Shown: in pieces, positions 8,393 through 17,707 of the stretch | How positions within the stretch are numbered: the first letter of the stretch is position 1 | Layout of the letters: the number at the start of each line of letters is the position of its first letter | NCBI GenBank assembly: GCA_000306725.1 | Contig: CP003083.1 | Location: 496,001-560,000, forward strand | Direction of reading: 5' to 3' | From: Methanolobus psychrophilus R15 | GTDB taxonomy: Archaea > Halobacteriota > Methanosarcinia > Methanosarcinales > Methanosarcinaceae | DNA: 64,000 nucleotides | Notes under the pieces: model-generated | Told to the model about the DNA's origin: nothing | Databases searched by the model: none | The model's input: only the letters and a program-made list of their open reading frames with translations | Position numbers and translations under genes: made by a program

Positions 8393-10714
8393 ATGTCCAA
8401 GCAGCTTGCAGATTCAATTAAGCGGTCATTAAGATCCGTTTCCCAACTAACTAGAAAAGGAGATTACAGAAAAGCTCTTAAGGTTGTGGAAAAGGCTGAG
8501 CGGGATTCAAAAGATGAAAATCTACCTGAATTGATACATATCGCTTTGCTTCTTAAAGGGAGATTGTTTGAGGCATGCGGTAAAACGGATGAGGCTTTAG
8601 ATATCTATGAAGAGGCCCTGGACCAGTCGTCTGAGCTATTTTTGCAAGAACAAGAGAACATTCAAAACCAGGCCTTTCTTCTGGAATCGCTTGACCATAT
8701 TGCAAACATTCTTGATGAAATGGGTGTCCTTTCATTGTCAGAGAGCATATGTGAGAAAAAGGAAGGGCTTTTTGAAACGATCTATAAGAGATATTCAGAT
8801 ATTATTGCAGATAATCCAAAAGAGGTCGACCATTTAAAGAACTATTCGAAAACAATGAAAGATATCCTGACAATTTATATGCTGGCTCAAAGACCTGAAA
8901 GACCTCCCACACTTGTAGCAGAGACAATGAATGTGTTTGAAAAAGCACTGAAACTGGATCCTGATGACAGTCTCCTGTCTATACTGTCGTATGAAATGGC
9001 AGAGCAATATGGAAAGGTCTGCCTGGATAACGGTAATGTCGAAAAAGCAAAGCAGGTCTATGATAGATTGCAGGAAATATACCAGAGCATTCTTGAAATA
9101 AAGCCGGAAGATGAGGATTATACTGATATGCTGGGCAGCACGTATGTCCTTTTTGTAGAAATGTATGAGGATATTGGTGAAATAGAGAAAGCTCACGAAT
9201 ATTCTCGCCAATCACTTGATATTGTAGAAGCAAAACTTCTAAAAAACCCAGATGATCCATTCTATATACGTAGCCGGATGATGATGCATCTGAAGATTGG
9301 AATGCTTTCCTCTGCTGCAGATGATCATGATCGGACAAGATCATATTGTGAGAAAACCCTTAGTATATTTGAGAACGTGTTGGAAGATCATCCTGATTAT
9401 ATAGAAGAGGAAACGGGTGATTTTACTAACTTTTTAGATCTGCTTGCAGAGCTCTTTGAGGGTATAGGGCTCTTTGAAGAAGCAAATAAATGCTATATGC
9501 ATGAAATAGATATCTACAACTCCCTTATAGATCAAGGGAATGACGAAGCAGACAACTTGTTGTCAGTTGCTGCGACTTATAACCAAATGGCAGATCTCAG
9601 TGCTCAAGAGAAAAACATCGAAAAGGCAAAAGAGTACTACGAAAAGGAAATAGCCATATATGATAAATTGATCTATGATTATTCTGAAGATCCCGAAAAT
9701 CTCGACTATGAGATTTTTATTGCGGACAGCTTAAATTCTCTAGGGAATCTGTATCTATATACTGATATTGAAGCTGCAAAACAGTACTATGAGATGGCCC
9801 TGGATATCTATGAAAGGCTAAAAGAAGAAGTTTCTGACGATACAGAATTATATATGGGATTTGTAAAATGTCTGCAAAACCTTGCAAAAGTGTATGAATT
9901 TAAGAAAGAATACGCAACTGCAATTTCTCTCTTGCAGCAAGCTGCTAAGCTCCAGCAAGGATGCATAAGTACAATATCCGAAGACTGGATCGATGCAAAA
10001 GAACTCGGAAGTATATATACGTCCTTATCTAATGTTTTAGATATTTCAGGAGAAGTTGAAATGTCAGAGCAATTCCATTTAAAGGCCGCAGAGATCATGT
10101 CACAAATTATTTCTGATGATGATATTCAATGGGATGCAAAAAACCTCTTGGCTATGGAATCTCAGCTACAAGGAGGTTATTACCTATCTAAAGGTAAATA
10201 TGGAATTGCGAAACCATATATTGAGGTAAGTCTTACATTTTATAAGAACGCCTTTGAACTCGACCCAACAGATCCCGAATATGTAGGGGGCTTTTTTTCA
10301 TCTCTTCATTACCTTGGACTCCTTGACTATAATGCTGGATATTTAAAAGAGGCTATTGACAGATACAAAACTTCTTTTGCACTTATGGGAAAATTGATCG
10401 AGGCTTCTCCAGACGACCTGAAGCTCCTGGATAATGCTGTAGGTTTGTACTCTGCGATTGGTGCTGCTTGCTGCGTTGCGGATGAGCTTGAAACATCGAA
10501 ACAGGCTTTTGAGCAGTCTATGGCTCTCCAGAGATCCATTACTGCAAAAGATCCAGACTACTCCTTTGAACCGGAGTGGGAGGCCACCCACTTAAAAGAT
10601 TATGCCATGCTTCTCTTCAAACTGGGAGAGATAGAGGAAGCTGCAGCATACAGTGCAAAGGCTGAAGAGAAAAGAAGAGAGGCATCAACTACCGGGTCAA
10701 CGACCTATGAATAA
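8393..10714 (+). CDS. Large tetratricopeptide repeat protein
   Basis: A 773-residue, acidic, all-helical protein without signal peptide or membrane segment. TPR-like units recur about every 34-45 residues, for example GDYRKALKVVEKAE near residue 23, GNVEKAKQVYDRLQEIYQ, KNIEKAKEYYEKEIAIYDKL and GYLKEAIDRYKTSFALM. TPR arrays are protein-binding scaffolds; large stand-alone TPR proteins are abundant in Methanosarcinaceae. The ATG at 8393 follows an AT-rich stretch without a ribosome site, so translation may be leaderless. Partner unknown. It is monocistronic, followed by a MITE-like element. Confidence 0.8.
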   Translation: MSKQLADSIKRSLRSVSQLTRKGDYRKALKVVEKAERDSKDENLPELIHIALLLKGRLFEACGKTDEALDIYEEALDQSSELFLQEQENIQNQAFLLESLDHIANILDEMGVLSLSESICEKKEGLFETIYKRYSDIIADNPKEVDHLKNYSKTMKDILTIYMLAQRPERPPTLVAETMNVFEKALKLDPDDSLLSILSYEMAEQYGKVCLDNGNVEKAKQVYDRLQEIYQSILEIKPEDEDYTDMLGSTYVLFVEMYEDIGEIEKAHEYSRQSLDIVEAKLLKNPDDPFYIRSRMMMHLKIGMLSSAADDHDRTRSYCEKTLSIFENVLEDHPDYIEEETGDFTNFLDLLAELFEGIGLFEEANKCYMHEIDIYNSLIDQGNDEADNLLSVAATYNQMADLSAQEKNIEKAKEYYEKEIAIYDKLIYDYSEDPENLDYEIFIADSLNSLGNLYLYTDIEAAKQYYEMALDIYERLKEEVSDDTELYMGFVKCLQNLAKVYEFKKEYATAISLLQQAAKLQQGCISTISEDWIDAKELGSIYTSLSNVLDISGEVEMSEQFHLKAAEIMSQIISDDDIQWDAKNLLAMESQLQGGYYLSKGKYGIAKPYIEVSLTFYKNAFELDPTDPEYVGGFFSSLHYLGLLDYNAGYLKEAIDRYKTSFALMGKLIEASPDDLKLLDNAVGLYSAIGAACCVADELETSKQAFEQSMALQRSITAKDPDYSFEPEWEATHLKDYAMLLFKLGEIEEAAAYSAKAEEKRREASTTGSTTYE

Positions 10715-10720
10715 GCAGGT

Positions 10721-10824
10721 TGTCCGACAATTACTGTAAGTAATGGACCGATTCCTTCTTTCCGATTTAAAGCCTTTAAAAACCTTTTTTCCTCTTTTTT
10801 GGGATGAAATTGAATTGTCGGACA
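10721..10824. mobile_element. MITE-like element with 12-bp terminal inverted repeats
   Basis: TGTCCGACAATT at 10721-10732 is exactly inverted as AATTGTCGGACA at 10813-10824, bounding 104 bases without a gene. Ends of the form TGTCCGAC are common in IS5-group insertion sequences, so this is likely a non-autonomous derivative moved by an IS5-type transposase. A near-identical solo end (one mismatch) is at 59537-59548. No clear target-site duplication was identified. Confidence 0.6.
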
Positions 10825-10862
10825 GCTATTCAGTAGTGGGTAATTGGCGTAGGAACCACCGA

Positions 10863-11148
10863 CCACCGGGCCAAGAGCAGGCAGTACTATGGGTATCTGG
10901 TGTGAGTATCCCCCTGATGTATGCAGGTGTGGTGTTCAGGTGTCCGGAAGGTTTGTGAACCTGAACAGGGGCTTGCAAAACGCGATAGTCTCTGCATCAG
11001 GCCCAGCTCAATAAGGACACCGGTCCCGAACGGTCCTCTGAAGATCACTATCAGGATCGGTATTGCAAAGTCAAGGGCACTGATAAGGACCGAGAACAAT
11101 TTAGTTTATGGTTGAAGGCGGAACTAAATTAAGATATCTCTTTTGAAG
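10863..11148 (-). pseudogene. Deleted partial duplicate of the GATE-domain gene and its flank
   Basis: This stretch repeats 7653-8054, which is the N-terminal third of the GATE-domain gene plus about 45 bases upstream of it, with only scattered substitutions. An internal block of about 115 bases is missing between the shared words GGTGTTCAG and GTGTCCGGAAG, and the rest of the gene is absent. The upstream flank, including AACTAAATTAAGATATCTC, is preserved, so the copied unit was DNA and not a messenger. No functional product is expected. Confidence 0.8.
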
Positions 11149-11306
11149 GGGGCTTTTTTGAGATACAGGCGATATGCCGGCTCATGATAATTCTGAATGT
11201 GCTGTTGATGTATGATCATTTGCGGGAATGGCGACGGATAACGCCGCCTGCGGCGGGGGTTGTTTTAGATCGCGCTACTGCGAAACGGAGGGTATGTTCA
11301 GTGCTT

Positions 11307-11827
11307 TTACTCTCTTCTCCTCTTCTGGAGGTAGGTGGCCCCGAAGATGATCATCACGGCAAGCCCCAGGAGCTCGGTCATGAAAAGGAAAAGCATTTGT
11401 GGATCCCCGATGTCTCCAAGATGTCCGTAGACTCTCAGCAGAAACTGCCAGAAGATCACTCTTCTTCTAACAGTCTTTTTTGAACTCCCATCCCAGCAAG
11501 GGTTACAGGGGTCTTCCACATGCTGTCAAGCAGCTGATGTATCAGGCTCGCCCCTGCCAGTGTGAGCACCCGGTAGTCTCCTTGGGTATATAGATAGTAC
11601 CCTGCCGCTCCCAGCACTACAACAAAGAGCAGCGCATGTGCAAATATCCTCCCGTTGGCAAAGGTATCTGCAAAGAGCAACATGCCAACCGTCTTGTCGA
11701 TGATGTCCGGCAGCATGGAGCCCACGATCACATACCTGTAGTCGATATGAGGGCGGACCTTAGGGAAGGCCAGGCCTGCGATGTAGAAAAGTGCAATGGC
11801 TATTCCTATATGTGCAAAAGGGAGCAT
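11307..11827 (-). pseudogene. Frameshifted DUF457 (YdjM-like) membrane metal hydrolase
   Basis: From MLPFAHIGIA at 11827 the protein matches the intact paralogue at 19447-19977 up to LLDSMWKTPVT, then an 11-base deletion removes the TFLWP-encoding stretch and shifts the frame. The first frame ends at 11456; the remaining match, ending in LGLAVMIIFGATYLQKRRRE, continues in another frame to 11307. The family signature (His in FAHIG, Asp pair in SMLPDIID, FAHALL, HQLLDSMW) is still readable, so the loss is recent. Related remnants lie at 15045-15220. Confidence 0.8.
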
Positions 11828-11996
11828 TTGTACTGATAATACTTCCAATATATTAAAAATAATGCGATTATTTTCGAGGATATCTAACTGAGGATATCTA
11901 ATTAGCTCCCAAACTCTCTCATTCTAATGGGACATATCATCTTCAATCAAACCTTCCAAATGAACAGAGAATCTGGAATACTGTACAGTGCTGTCT

Positions 11997-14867
11997 TTAT
12001 GACTCGCAGGGTTTCTGATCTGCAATTGTGAACTTAAAAGTACTTCCCTTTCCTTCTTCGCTTATCAATTGTATATTCCCGTTGTGCATTTCAACAAACT
12101 GCTTAACCAGCGTTAGTCCCAGACCTGTGCCACCATACTTTCTCTTATGCGATGCATCGACCTGTGTGAATGGGTCAAATATGTCTTTTAGCAGGTGTCC
12201 GGGAATCCCGATCCCGGTGTCTGAGATAGATATCTGGATACTGGTGTCTATTTTTTTTGAAATAATGGAAACTTTGCCATGATCAGGAGTAAATTTTATG
12301 GCGTTGCTGAGAAGATTGTACATGATCTCTTTGAATTTCAGTTTGTCAGCGAATATTTCATCAGGCAGAATCTGATTCTCAACTTCAATATTGATATTTT
12401 TCCTTGATGCCAAAGGAGCCATCATTGTAAATATCTCATCGAACACTTCCTTAATAGAGAAATACTCACACTCAAGTTCCATTTTTCCTGCTTCTATTTT
12501 AGACAGATCAAGAACACCATTTATAAGCTCCAGAAGATGCTTCCCGCTTTCATTGATATTGTTAGCATATCTAAGTTGATCCCCTGTCAGCTCACCATAT
12601 ACCTGAGTGCTTAGCAGATCTGAAAAACCAATTATTGAATTAAGCGGAGTTCTTAATTCATGGCTCATGTTTGCAAGGAATTGCGACTTGGCCTTGCTGG
12701 CATATTCAGCCTCCCGTTTGGCATGAAGCAGTGCATCTTCAATTCTCTTTCTCTCAGTGATATCTCTGCCAACACCCAGCACACCTATTATTTTTCCATT
12801 TGAATCGTACATGGGGTTTTTAATTGTCTCCAGATATTCCCGATGCCCATCGTCTGCATAGGTGATCTCTTCTTCGTTCACAGTGGGTTTGCCAGCTTCC
12901 ATAGCCATTCTGTCATTTTGGGTGAAAATATCTGCCAGGTCCTTTTCTACAAAATCATAGTCGGTCTTCCCGATAATTTCCGCTTCCCTGGAACCAAAAA
13001 AGCGTTCGAATTTGGTATTGCATGAAAGATAAACTCCCTTTGTATCCTTTAGCCAGACAAGGTCAGGGATAGTATCCACCAATGAACGCAGCTGTCCTTT
13101 GCTATTTCGTAGTTCAGTTGTTGCTTGTTTGCGTTCGGTGATGTCTATCGTTGTCGCCATGATCCTCTCTACACCATTGAGGGTCACAGAATTCAAGTGA
13201 ACCTGCTCCCATGAAAGAGCTCCTGTTGTCTTAAGATTGAGCCATTCGAATTCCTGTGGTCCTTCAACAGCCGCTTTCCGGATCCAGGCCAGTGCATCAT
13301 TAAAAGAGTATGGCGGATCCAGCCAGAGATCACTGGTTCTTAGCTCATCGACCGAGGAGACACCAATGGTGGCACAAGCCTTTGGATTTGCATCAATGAT
13401 CTCGCCGGTGTCCCGGTCATGTATAAGAATTGAGACCGAGGAGTCTAAGAAAAGGGACCTGAACTGCTCTTCTTTTTCCTTTAGTGTCTCTTCACTCCTC
13501 TTGCGCTCTGTGATATCAACTAGAACAAGAGTAAGCCCGATAACCTCTCCTTTGGAATCTCTCAGGGGACTGTAAGTATTAGCGTACCACCGCCTGTTAA
13601 GTGACGAATCACCATATTCTTCAACAAGGATGAATGGTTCACCGGCGAGTGCCCGGTCAAAATTCGCTTTTGCTTTCTCCCTGTCTGCAGGGTATTTGAT
13701 GTAGCTAAGCATGCTAGAGCCGATCCCGATCCTGACTCCCCATACCTGCTCCATCATTATCTGATGGTTTTTATTGAATGCAAGATACTGGTATTCCCTG
13801 TCAAGAGCGAATATGACGATATCTTTGGGGCTTTCAAGTACTCCCTGCAAGAGATTGTATGCCTGCCTGTACTCCTGCTCAGTCTTCTGCAACGCTTTTT
13901 CGGTTTTTTTGCGCTCGGAGATATCAAGAACAAAACCATCTACTATGAAAGTGTCTCCTTTCATACCACCAGTCATTCTCGCGTTAATTAGTATCCAGAT
14001 ATTCCTGCCATCTGAACGTACTATCTCATATTCGAAATTCTCAACATGGCCTTGTTCTTTAAGGATCTTTATCAGTTCTTCACGGCGTTTGGGATCGACA
14101 TATAGCTGCTCCCCCATCTCCTGGAAGTAGCTCATGGCTTGCTCGGGGGTGGTCAGGCCTAAAATGTGGGCCATCTCGGGATTTGTCTGGAGCACTTTTT
14201 TTTCGGAGCTTATACGGAACATTCCCACAGGGACGTTATCAATGAAGTTCTTAAGCTTCGCCTCATTCTCCTTTAGTGCATCCTGGGTTCTTTTACGGGA
14301 TAACTGGTTCTTTAGAACACTTCCAAGCAGCACAGTTCCGATCGGATAGATCAGCATTACCGGAAAACTGATATCTCTTAGAACTTCAAAGGCATATGGC
14401 CAGGGAAGCAGCAACATGCACAGGAGCATAACAACATGGACCAGAAGGCCAAAAATGTACAGATCGAACCTGCCAAGAAGTACCTGGAGCCTTTCATGAT
14501 AATGCCTCCATAGCATCCCCAGTATCACCGAACAAAATGTAACAGAGATCCCGGTCACTGCTCCAATACCACCTTGATACAGGCGATAAGAAGCGACAAT
14601 AAGTGCTCCAATGACCGCGGGAATGAATCCAAAGAAAAGACCAACAATGCTTAGCAGAATAGAACGTGTATCAAAGAACAATCCGGAAGAAAGCTCCCAT
14701 GGATTTAGCATCAAGGCAATGCCTATCAGACCAATGATAACCCCTAATGCTGCACTTTTTAAACGCGTGTTCATTTCCATATTGAAAAAAAGAACATCGT
14801 ACAGGACAGCTAAGGCAAGAAGCAAAGCTGCGTTGTTTATAAGGCCGATCAACATTTCAGCATTCAT
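11997..14867 (-). CDS. Membrane multi-PAS sensor histidine kinase
   Basis: A 956-residue kinase. Residues 1-190 form six or so membrane segments of the LytS-like 5TM sensor type. Four PAS (some with PAC) domains follow at about 200-320, 325-450, 455-580 and 585-705, each ending in an ERK-like linker (DISERKKTEK, DITERKRSEE, DITERKQAT, DITERKRIED). The HisKA dimerisation helix has FLANMSHELRTPLN with the phospho-acceptor His736, and the HATPase domain has NLLSNAIKF, DTGIGI and GGTGLGL. No receiver domain is fused and no response regulator lies nearby, so the partner is encoded elsewhere. AAGGT precedes the ATG. The stimulus is unknown; PAS arrays of this kind in methanogens may sense redox or small molecules. 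Confidence 0.92.
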   Translation of the reverse strand: MNAEMLIGLINNAALLLALAVLYDVLFFNMEMNTRLKSAALGVIIGLIGIALMLNPWELSSGLFFDTRSILLSIVGLFFGFIPAVIGALIVASYRLYQGGIGAVTGISVTFCSVILGMLWRHYHERLQVLLGRFDLYIFGLLVHVVMLLCMLLLPWPYAFEVLRDISFPVMLIYPIGTVLLGSVLKNQLSRKRTQDALKENEAKLKNFIDNVPVGMFRISSEKKVLQTNPEMAHILGLTTPEQAMSYFQEMGEQLYVDPKRREELIKILKEQGHVENFEYEIVRSDGRNIWILINARMTGGMKGDTFIVDGFVLDISERKKTEKALQKTEQEYRQAYNLLQGVLESPKDIVIFALDREYQYLAFNKNHQIMMEQVWGVRIGIGSSMLSYIKYPADREKAKANFDRALAGEPFILVEEYGDSSLNRRWYANTYSPLRDSKGEVIGLTLVLVDITERKRSEETLKEKEEQFRSLFLDSSVSILIHDRDTGEIIDANPKACATIGVSSVDELRTSDLWLDPPYSFNDALAWIRKAAVEGPQEFEWLNLKTTGALSWEQVHLNSVTLNGVERIMATTIDITERKQATTELRNSKGQLRSLVDTIPDLVWLKDTKGVYLSCNTKFERFFGSREAEIIGKTDYDFVEKDLADIFTQNDRMAMEAGKPTVNEEEITYADDGHREYLETIKNPMYDSNGKIIGVLGVGRDITERKRIEDALLHAKREAEYASKAKSQFLANMSHELRTPLNSIIGFSDLLSTQVYGELTGDQLRYANNINESGKHLLELINGVLDLSKIEAGKMELECEYFSIKEVFDEIFTMMAPLASRKNINIEVENQILPDEIFADKLKFKEIMYNLLSNAIKFTPDHGKVSIISKKIDTSIQISISDTGIGIPGHLLKDIFDPFTQVDASHKRKYGGTGLGLTLVKQFVEMHNGNIQLISEEGKGSTFKFTIADQKPCES

Positions 14868-14962
14868 GGATACCTTCTACCAAAAGATTCTCTCCCATTA
14901 TTATTAGATCAGACAAGACTTTACACATATCCGAGCTTGAAATTTATATTATTAAGGGGATA

Positions 14963-15000
14963 CTTAATATATTTATCTACGGGAATAGATATATATTAAG
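14963..15000. repeat. AT-rich imperfect inverted repeat upstream of the histidine kinase
   Basis: CTTAATATATTTATCTA and TAGATATATATTAAG pair around CGGGAA, with a two-base bulge. It lies about 100 bases before the kinase start and next to a decayed DUF457 copy. It may be a regulatory site or the trace of a rearrangement. The surrounding gap (14868-15440) holds otherwise only the DUF457 remnant and the promoter of the next gene (TATA-like ATTATATATAC near 15317). Confidence 0.35.
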
Positions 15001-15044
15001 GAGCAAAAGACCTCACCGCCTCCAACCATCATTTTCCGCCGAGA

Positions 15045-15220
15045 TTCGCAACCCACAACCCGCCACCAGCACCCAAAACCGCACCTACTGCCACAACAAA
15101 GGTTGGCAAAGGTATCTGCAAAGGTACCATGCCAATCGTCTTGTCGATGAGGTCTGGCAGCATGGAACCCACGGCCACGTACATGTAGTCGGTAAAAACA
15201 ATGCGATTATTTTGAGAAAA
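15045..15220 (-). pseudogene. Remnant of a DUF457 membrane hydrolase gene
   Basis: A minus-strand translation reads YMYVAVGSMLPDLIDKTIGM, matching YRYVIVGSMLPDIIDKTVGM of the copy at 11.7 kb, and the bases around GTTGGCAAAGGTATCTGCAAAG and the flank AATGCGATTATTTT (also at 11858) match too. The N-terminal start, most of the middle and the C-terminal half are lost. It lies divergently upstream of a GT2 gene, exactly as the intact copy lies upstream of the second GT2 gene. Confidence 0.7.
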
Positions 15221-15440
15221 AATGTTGTACGAAGCAAGATGACCGCTTATTCCAACTTTTGGATATGGGGTCCCCTGCTTCATAAATTGAATGCTGGGGC
15301 TCTACACAAGGCCAAACATTATATATACATGCTGATTCTCATTTACAAGCGGGGAGTAATTCTGCAGATCATGTGCACTTTGTTTGTAAAAAAGTGTATT
15401 ATATCTCATATGCATCGAAAACTGCAGAAGTGGTTTGAAA

Positions 15441-16313
15441 ATGACGGTAGTAGCTGCAATTCCTGCATTCAACGAGGAGATAGCGATCGGAAGTGTTATT
15501 GTAAGGGCCAGGCAGTATGTGGACGAGGTCGTGGTGATAGATGACGGCAGCATTGACACCACCTTTCATGTGGCCGAGCTCATGGAAGCCACCTTACTGC
15601 ACCACGAGAAGAACGCCGGCAAAGGCATGGCGCTTCACACCGCCTTTGATTGGGCCATAGAGAACAAAGTGGATGTACTGGTGACCCTGGATGCCGACGG
15701 CCAGCACAACCCCGACGAGATCCCCCTCATTATCGAGCCCATCCTTAGCAAGGAAGCCGATATCGTCAACGGCGCAAGGTTCCTCAAAGACCACGACATC
15801 AAGGTTCCCCGGTACCGCCGCATCGGTCAGGAAATATTAACACACGCCACCAACATGGCAGCCAATGTAAAACTGAACGATTCCCAGAGCGGCTTCCGTG
15901 CCTTTTCTAAAGAGACTTTTTCTGCCTTTAAGTTCAACAACAGCGGTATGGGCATAGAGTCTGAGATGATCCACGATGCGTCTGCAGCCGGCTTCAAGAT
16001 CACAGAAGTGCCGATAACCTGCAGATACGATGTCAAAGGTTCTACTTTCAATCCCGTGAAGCATGGGATGAGTGTGCTGGGGTCTATAATCAATCTGTTT
16101 GGGAGGGAGCGTCCATTATTGTATTTTGGAGTGCCTGGACTGATATGTGTGTTAATAGGCCTGACATTAGGATTCTGGACCGTGTTCGGATATAATGTTG
16201 GCGAGGGGCTCTGGGTTGGGAAGGCTATGCTGGCGATGACGTTTGTTCTGGTGGGGGTCTTTGGGGTATTTACAGGGATGATATTGAACTCGATCGCTCA
16301 AAAACAGGTTTGA
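15441..16313 (+). CDS. GT2 family glycosyltransferase, DPM1/DPG-synthase-like
   Basis: A 290-residue protein. The N-terminal GT-A domain opens VVAAIPAFNEEIAIGSV, carries VVIDDGS for nucleotide binding and the metal-binding TLDADGQHNPDE near residue 85. Two C-terminal membrane helices (about 220-285) anchor it, as in polyprenyl-phosphate sugar synthases, so a dolichyl-phosphate-linked sugar is the likely product. The ATG at 15441 is used; the TTG six bases earlier is less likely. It is a close paralogue of the gene at 21666-22556, most alike in residues 120-200. Here it stands alone, whereas the paralogue heads a glycan operon. Confidence 0.85.
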   Translation: MTVVAAIPAFNEEIAIGSVIVRARQYVDEVVVIDDGSIDTTFHVAELMEATLLHHEKNAGKGMALHTAFDWAIENKVDVLVTLDADGQHNPDEIPLIIEPILSKEADIVNGARFLKDHDIKVPRYRRIGQEILTHATNMAANVKLNDSQSGFRAFSKETFSAFKFNNSGMGIESEMIHDASAAGFKITEVPITCRYDVKGSTFNPVKHGMSVLGSIINLFGRERPLLYFGVPGLICVLIGLTLGFWTVFGYNVGEGLWVGKAMLAMTFVLVGVFGVFTGMILNSIAQKQV

Positions 16314-16457
16314 CTCTCGCCCATATTCGTGTTTCTGATCTCGTCCTCTGTAGACGTGGTAGTAAATACCGGCGTATGATGCATATTTTTTTAAGATTGT
16401 GATATCGCTCGCAAGACTTTAATAACATGGTATCGATAAGGCAATATGGGGAGTATA

Positions 16458-16739
16458 ATGTTGACAACTACGGTCACGACGACCACGTCAGCTGCCACAT
16501 CATCAGTTGCTGCTGGGATCGTGTCAATGACAACACAGGTAGGTCTTGCAGAATATGGTTTGCTGGCCATTATTTCACTTATCCTGCTGTTATCTGCAAA
16601 GGAAATACTATCAGCATCCAAGAGGTGGAGCAAGTCCCTTGACTGCTCTCTTACCATGCCCATTATGTCACTGTTTGTGGCCTTTGTGGCTATTATTAGC
16701 TTTAAAATATTAGAGATAATCTCATCGACTTCTGTGTGA
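16458..16739 (+). CDS. Small two-span membrane protein
   Basis: A 93-residue protein beginning with a Thr/Ser-rich stretch (MLTTTVTTTTSAATSSVAAG) then two hydrophobic helices (about 30-50 and 65-88) with a basic loop SASKRWSKS between them. The in-frame ATG at 16446 is possible, but GGGGAG sits just before the ATG at 16458, which makes that the better start. I recall similar Thr-rich small membrane proteins in Methanosarcina but know no function. Confidence 0.6.
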   Translation: MLTTTVTTTTSAATSSVAAGIVSMTTQVGLAEYGLLAIISLILLLSAKEILSASKRWSKSLDCSLTMPIMSLFVAFVAIISFKILEIISSTSV

Positions 16740-16890
16740 ACTACCCAGACCTTGAAGAGAATGGAATTTCTGGCCAGGTTTCTTTAAAGCTCAGTTACAT
16801 CTCCTTTCTTTTCGAGTGCCTTGCTCTTCTATTGATATGGGGTTTGTAGGAGCCGACCCATACCCTTCAGATCATATACCTGCTTCACAT

Positions 16891-17706
16891 CTAAAAATAT
16901 GGAAGGAGGGGGATGAAGCCGAACAGGAAGATATTCACAAAACCGTGGGTCAGGCTTACCAGGGGCAGACTTCCTGTTCTTTGGAACATGTACCCCAGCA
17001 CCATTCCTGCACAGAAGGTGTACAGAATCTCCTGGAAGGTACCATAGCCGGAGTGCATGACACCAAAAAGCAGGCTTGCAATGAGCAGACCCCTGAACAT
17101 CCCAAAAGAGCTTTCCATCCTGGTCTGTAACAAAGACCTGAAGATAAGCTCTTCGATAAATCCTACTATGAATATCATAACAATGGACAATTTGAGCAGG
17201 CTTGCAACAGAGAGGTCGGGTACAAGGTTTGCTGCAGGGATGATCATGGACTCGCCCCATCCAATGATACCTCCCACAATGAAGGATAGGGGGATATATA
17301 TCAACAGTTTTCTTGAGGTCAGGCCTATACTTTGGAGGTCCATGCCCTGATGCCGTATGACAAGATATGCAGGCAACAGGAGAGGCACATATATGAATAT
17401 GAAAAAATAGAGCGTCATCTCCGAATAAACAGGCATGGACACGTTCAAAAGTCTTAATAGAGGAAGCAGCGCCAATACCTGAAAGGACCTGGAGATATGC
17501 GATTCCGGGGTCCACATGACAATAACAGATAATGAAAGCATCGTAATTACGTGCAAGATGACCCCTGCCGACACGTGACCGGAGTAGATGAGCATTTCTG
17601 CAGAGATTATAGCAATTACGGGGATCAGAAGTATCTGAGGATCTTTCTTTGAAGTAAGATAATAAGAGAGGGAGTTTTTCGAGATGTGTCTTCTCCTAAG
17701 CTCCAT
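16891..17706 (-). CDS. CPBP family intramembrane metalloprotease
   Basis: A 271-residue protein with about eight membrane helices. The C-terminal half carries the family's catalytic motifs: FIEELIFRSLL (Glu-Glu and Arg), GVMHSGYG (His) and SLTHGFVNI (His and Asn). CPBP/Abi proteases act in CAAX processing, bacteriocin immunity or related membrane proteolysis. The start at 17706 follows GGAAG and comes one base after the stop of the DUF1616 gene; a Met at 17724 would overlap that gene instead. The two genes therefore form an operon. Substrate unknown. Confidence 0.85.
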   Translation of the reverse strand: MELRRRHISKNSLSYYLTSKKDPQILLIPVIAIISAEMLIYSGHVSAGVILHVITMLSLSVIVMWTPESHISRSFQVLALLPLLRLLNVSMPVYSEMTLYFFIFIYVPLLLPAYLVIRHQGMDLQSIGLTSRKLLIYIPLSFIVGGIIGWGESMIIPAANLVPDLSVASLLKLSIVMIFIVGFIEELIFRSLLQTRMESSFGMFRGLLIASLLFGVMHSGYGTFQEILYTFCAGMVLGYMFQRTGSLPLVSLTHGFVNIFLFGFIPLLPYF

Positions 17707-17707
17707 C

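Noticed and set aside
10743-11115. Short plus-strand frames in the region after the TPR gene
   Set aside because: They are antisense readings through the MITE-like element and the decayed GATE-gene copy.
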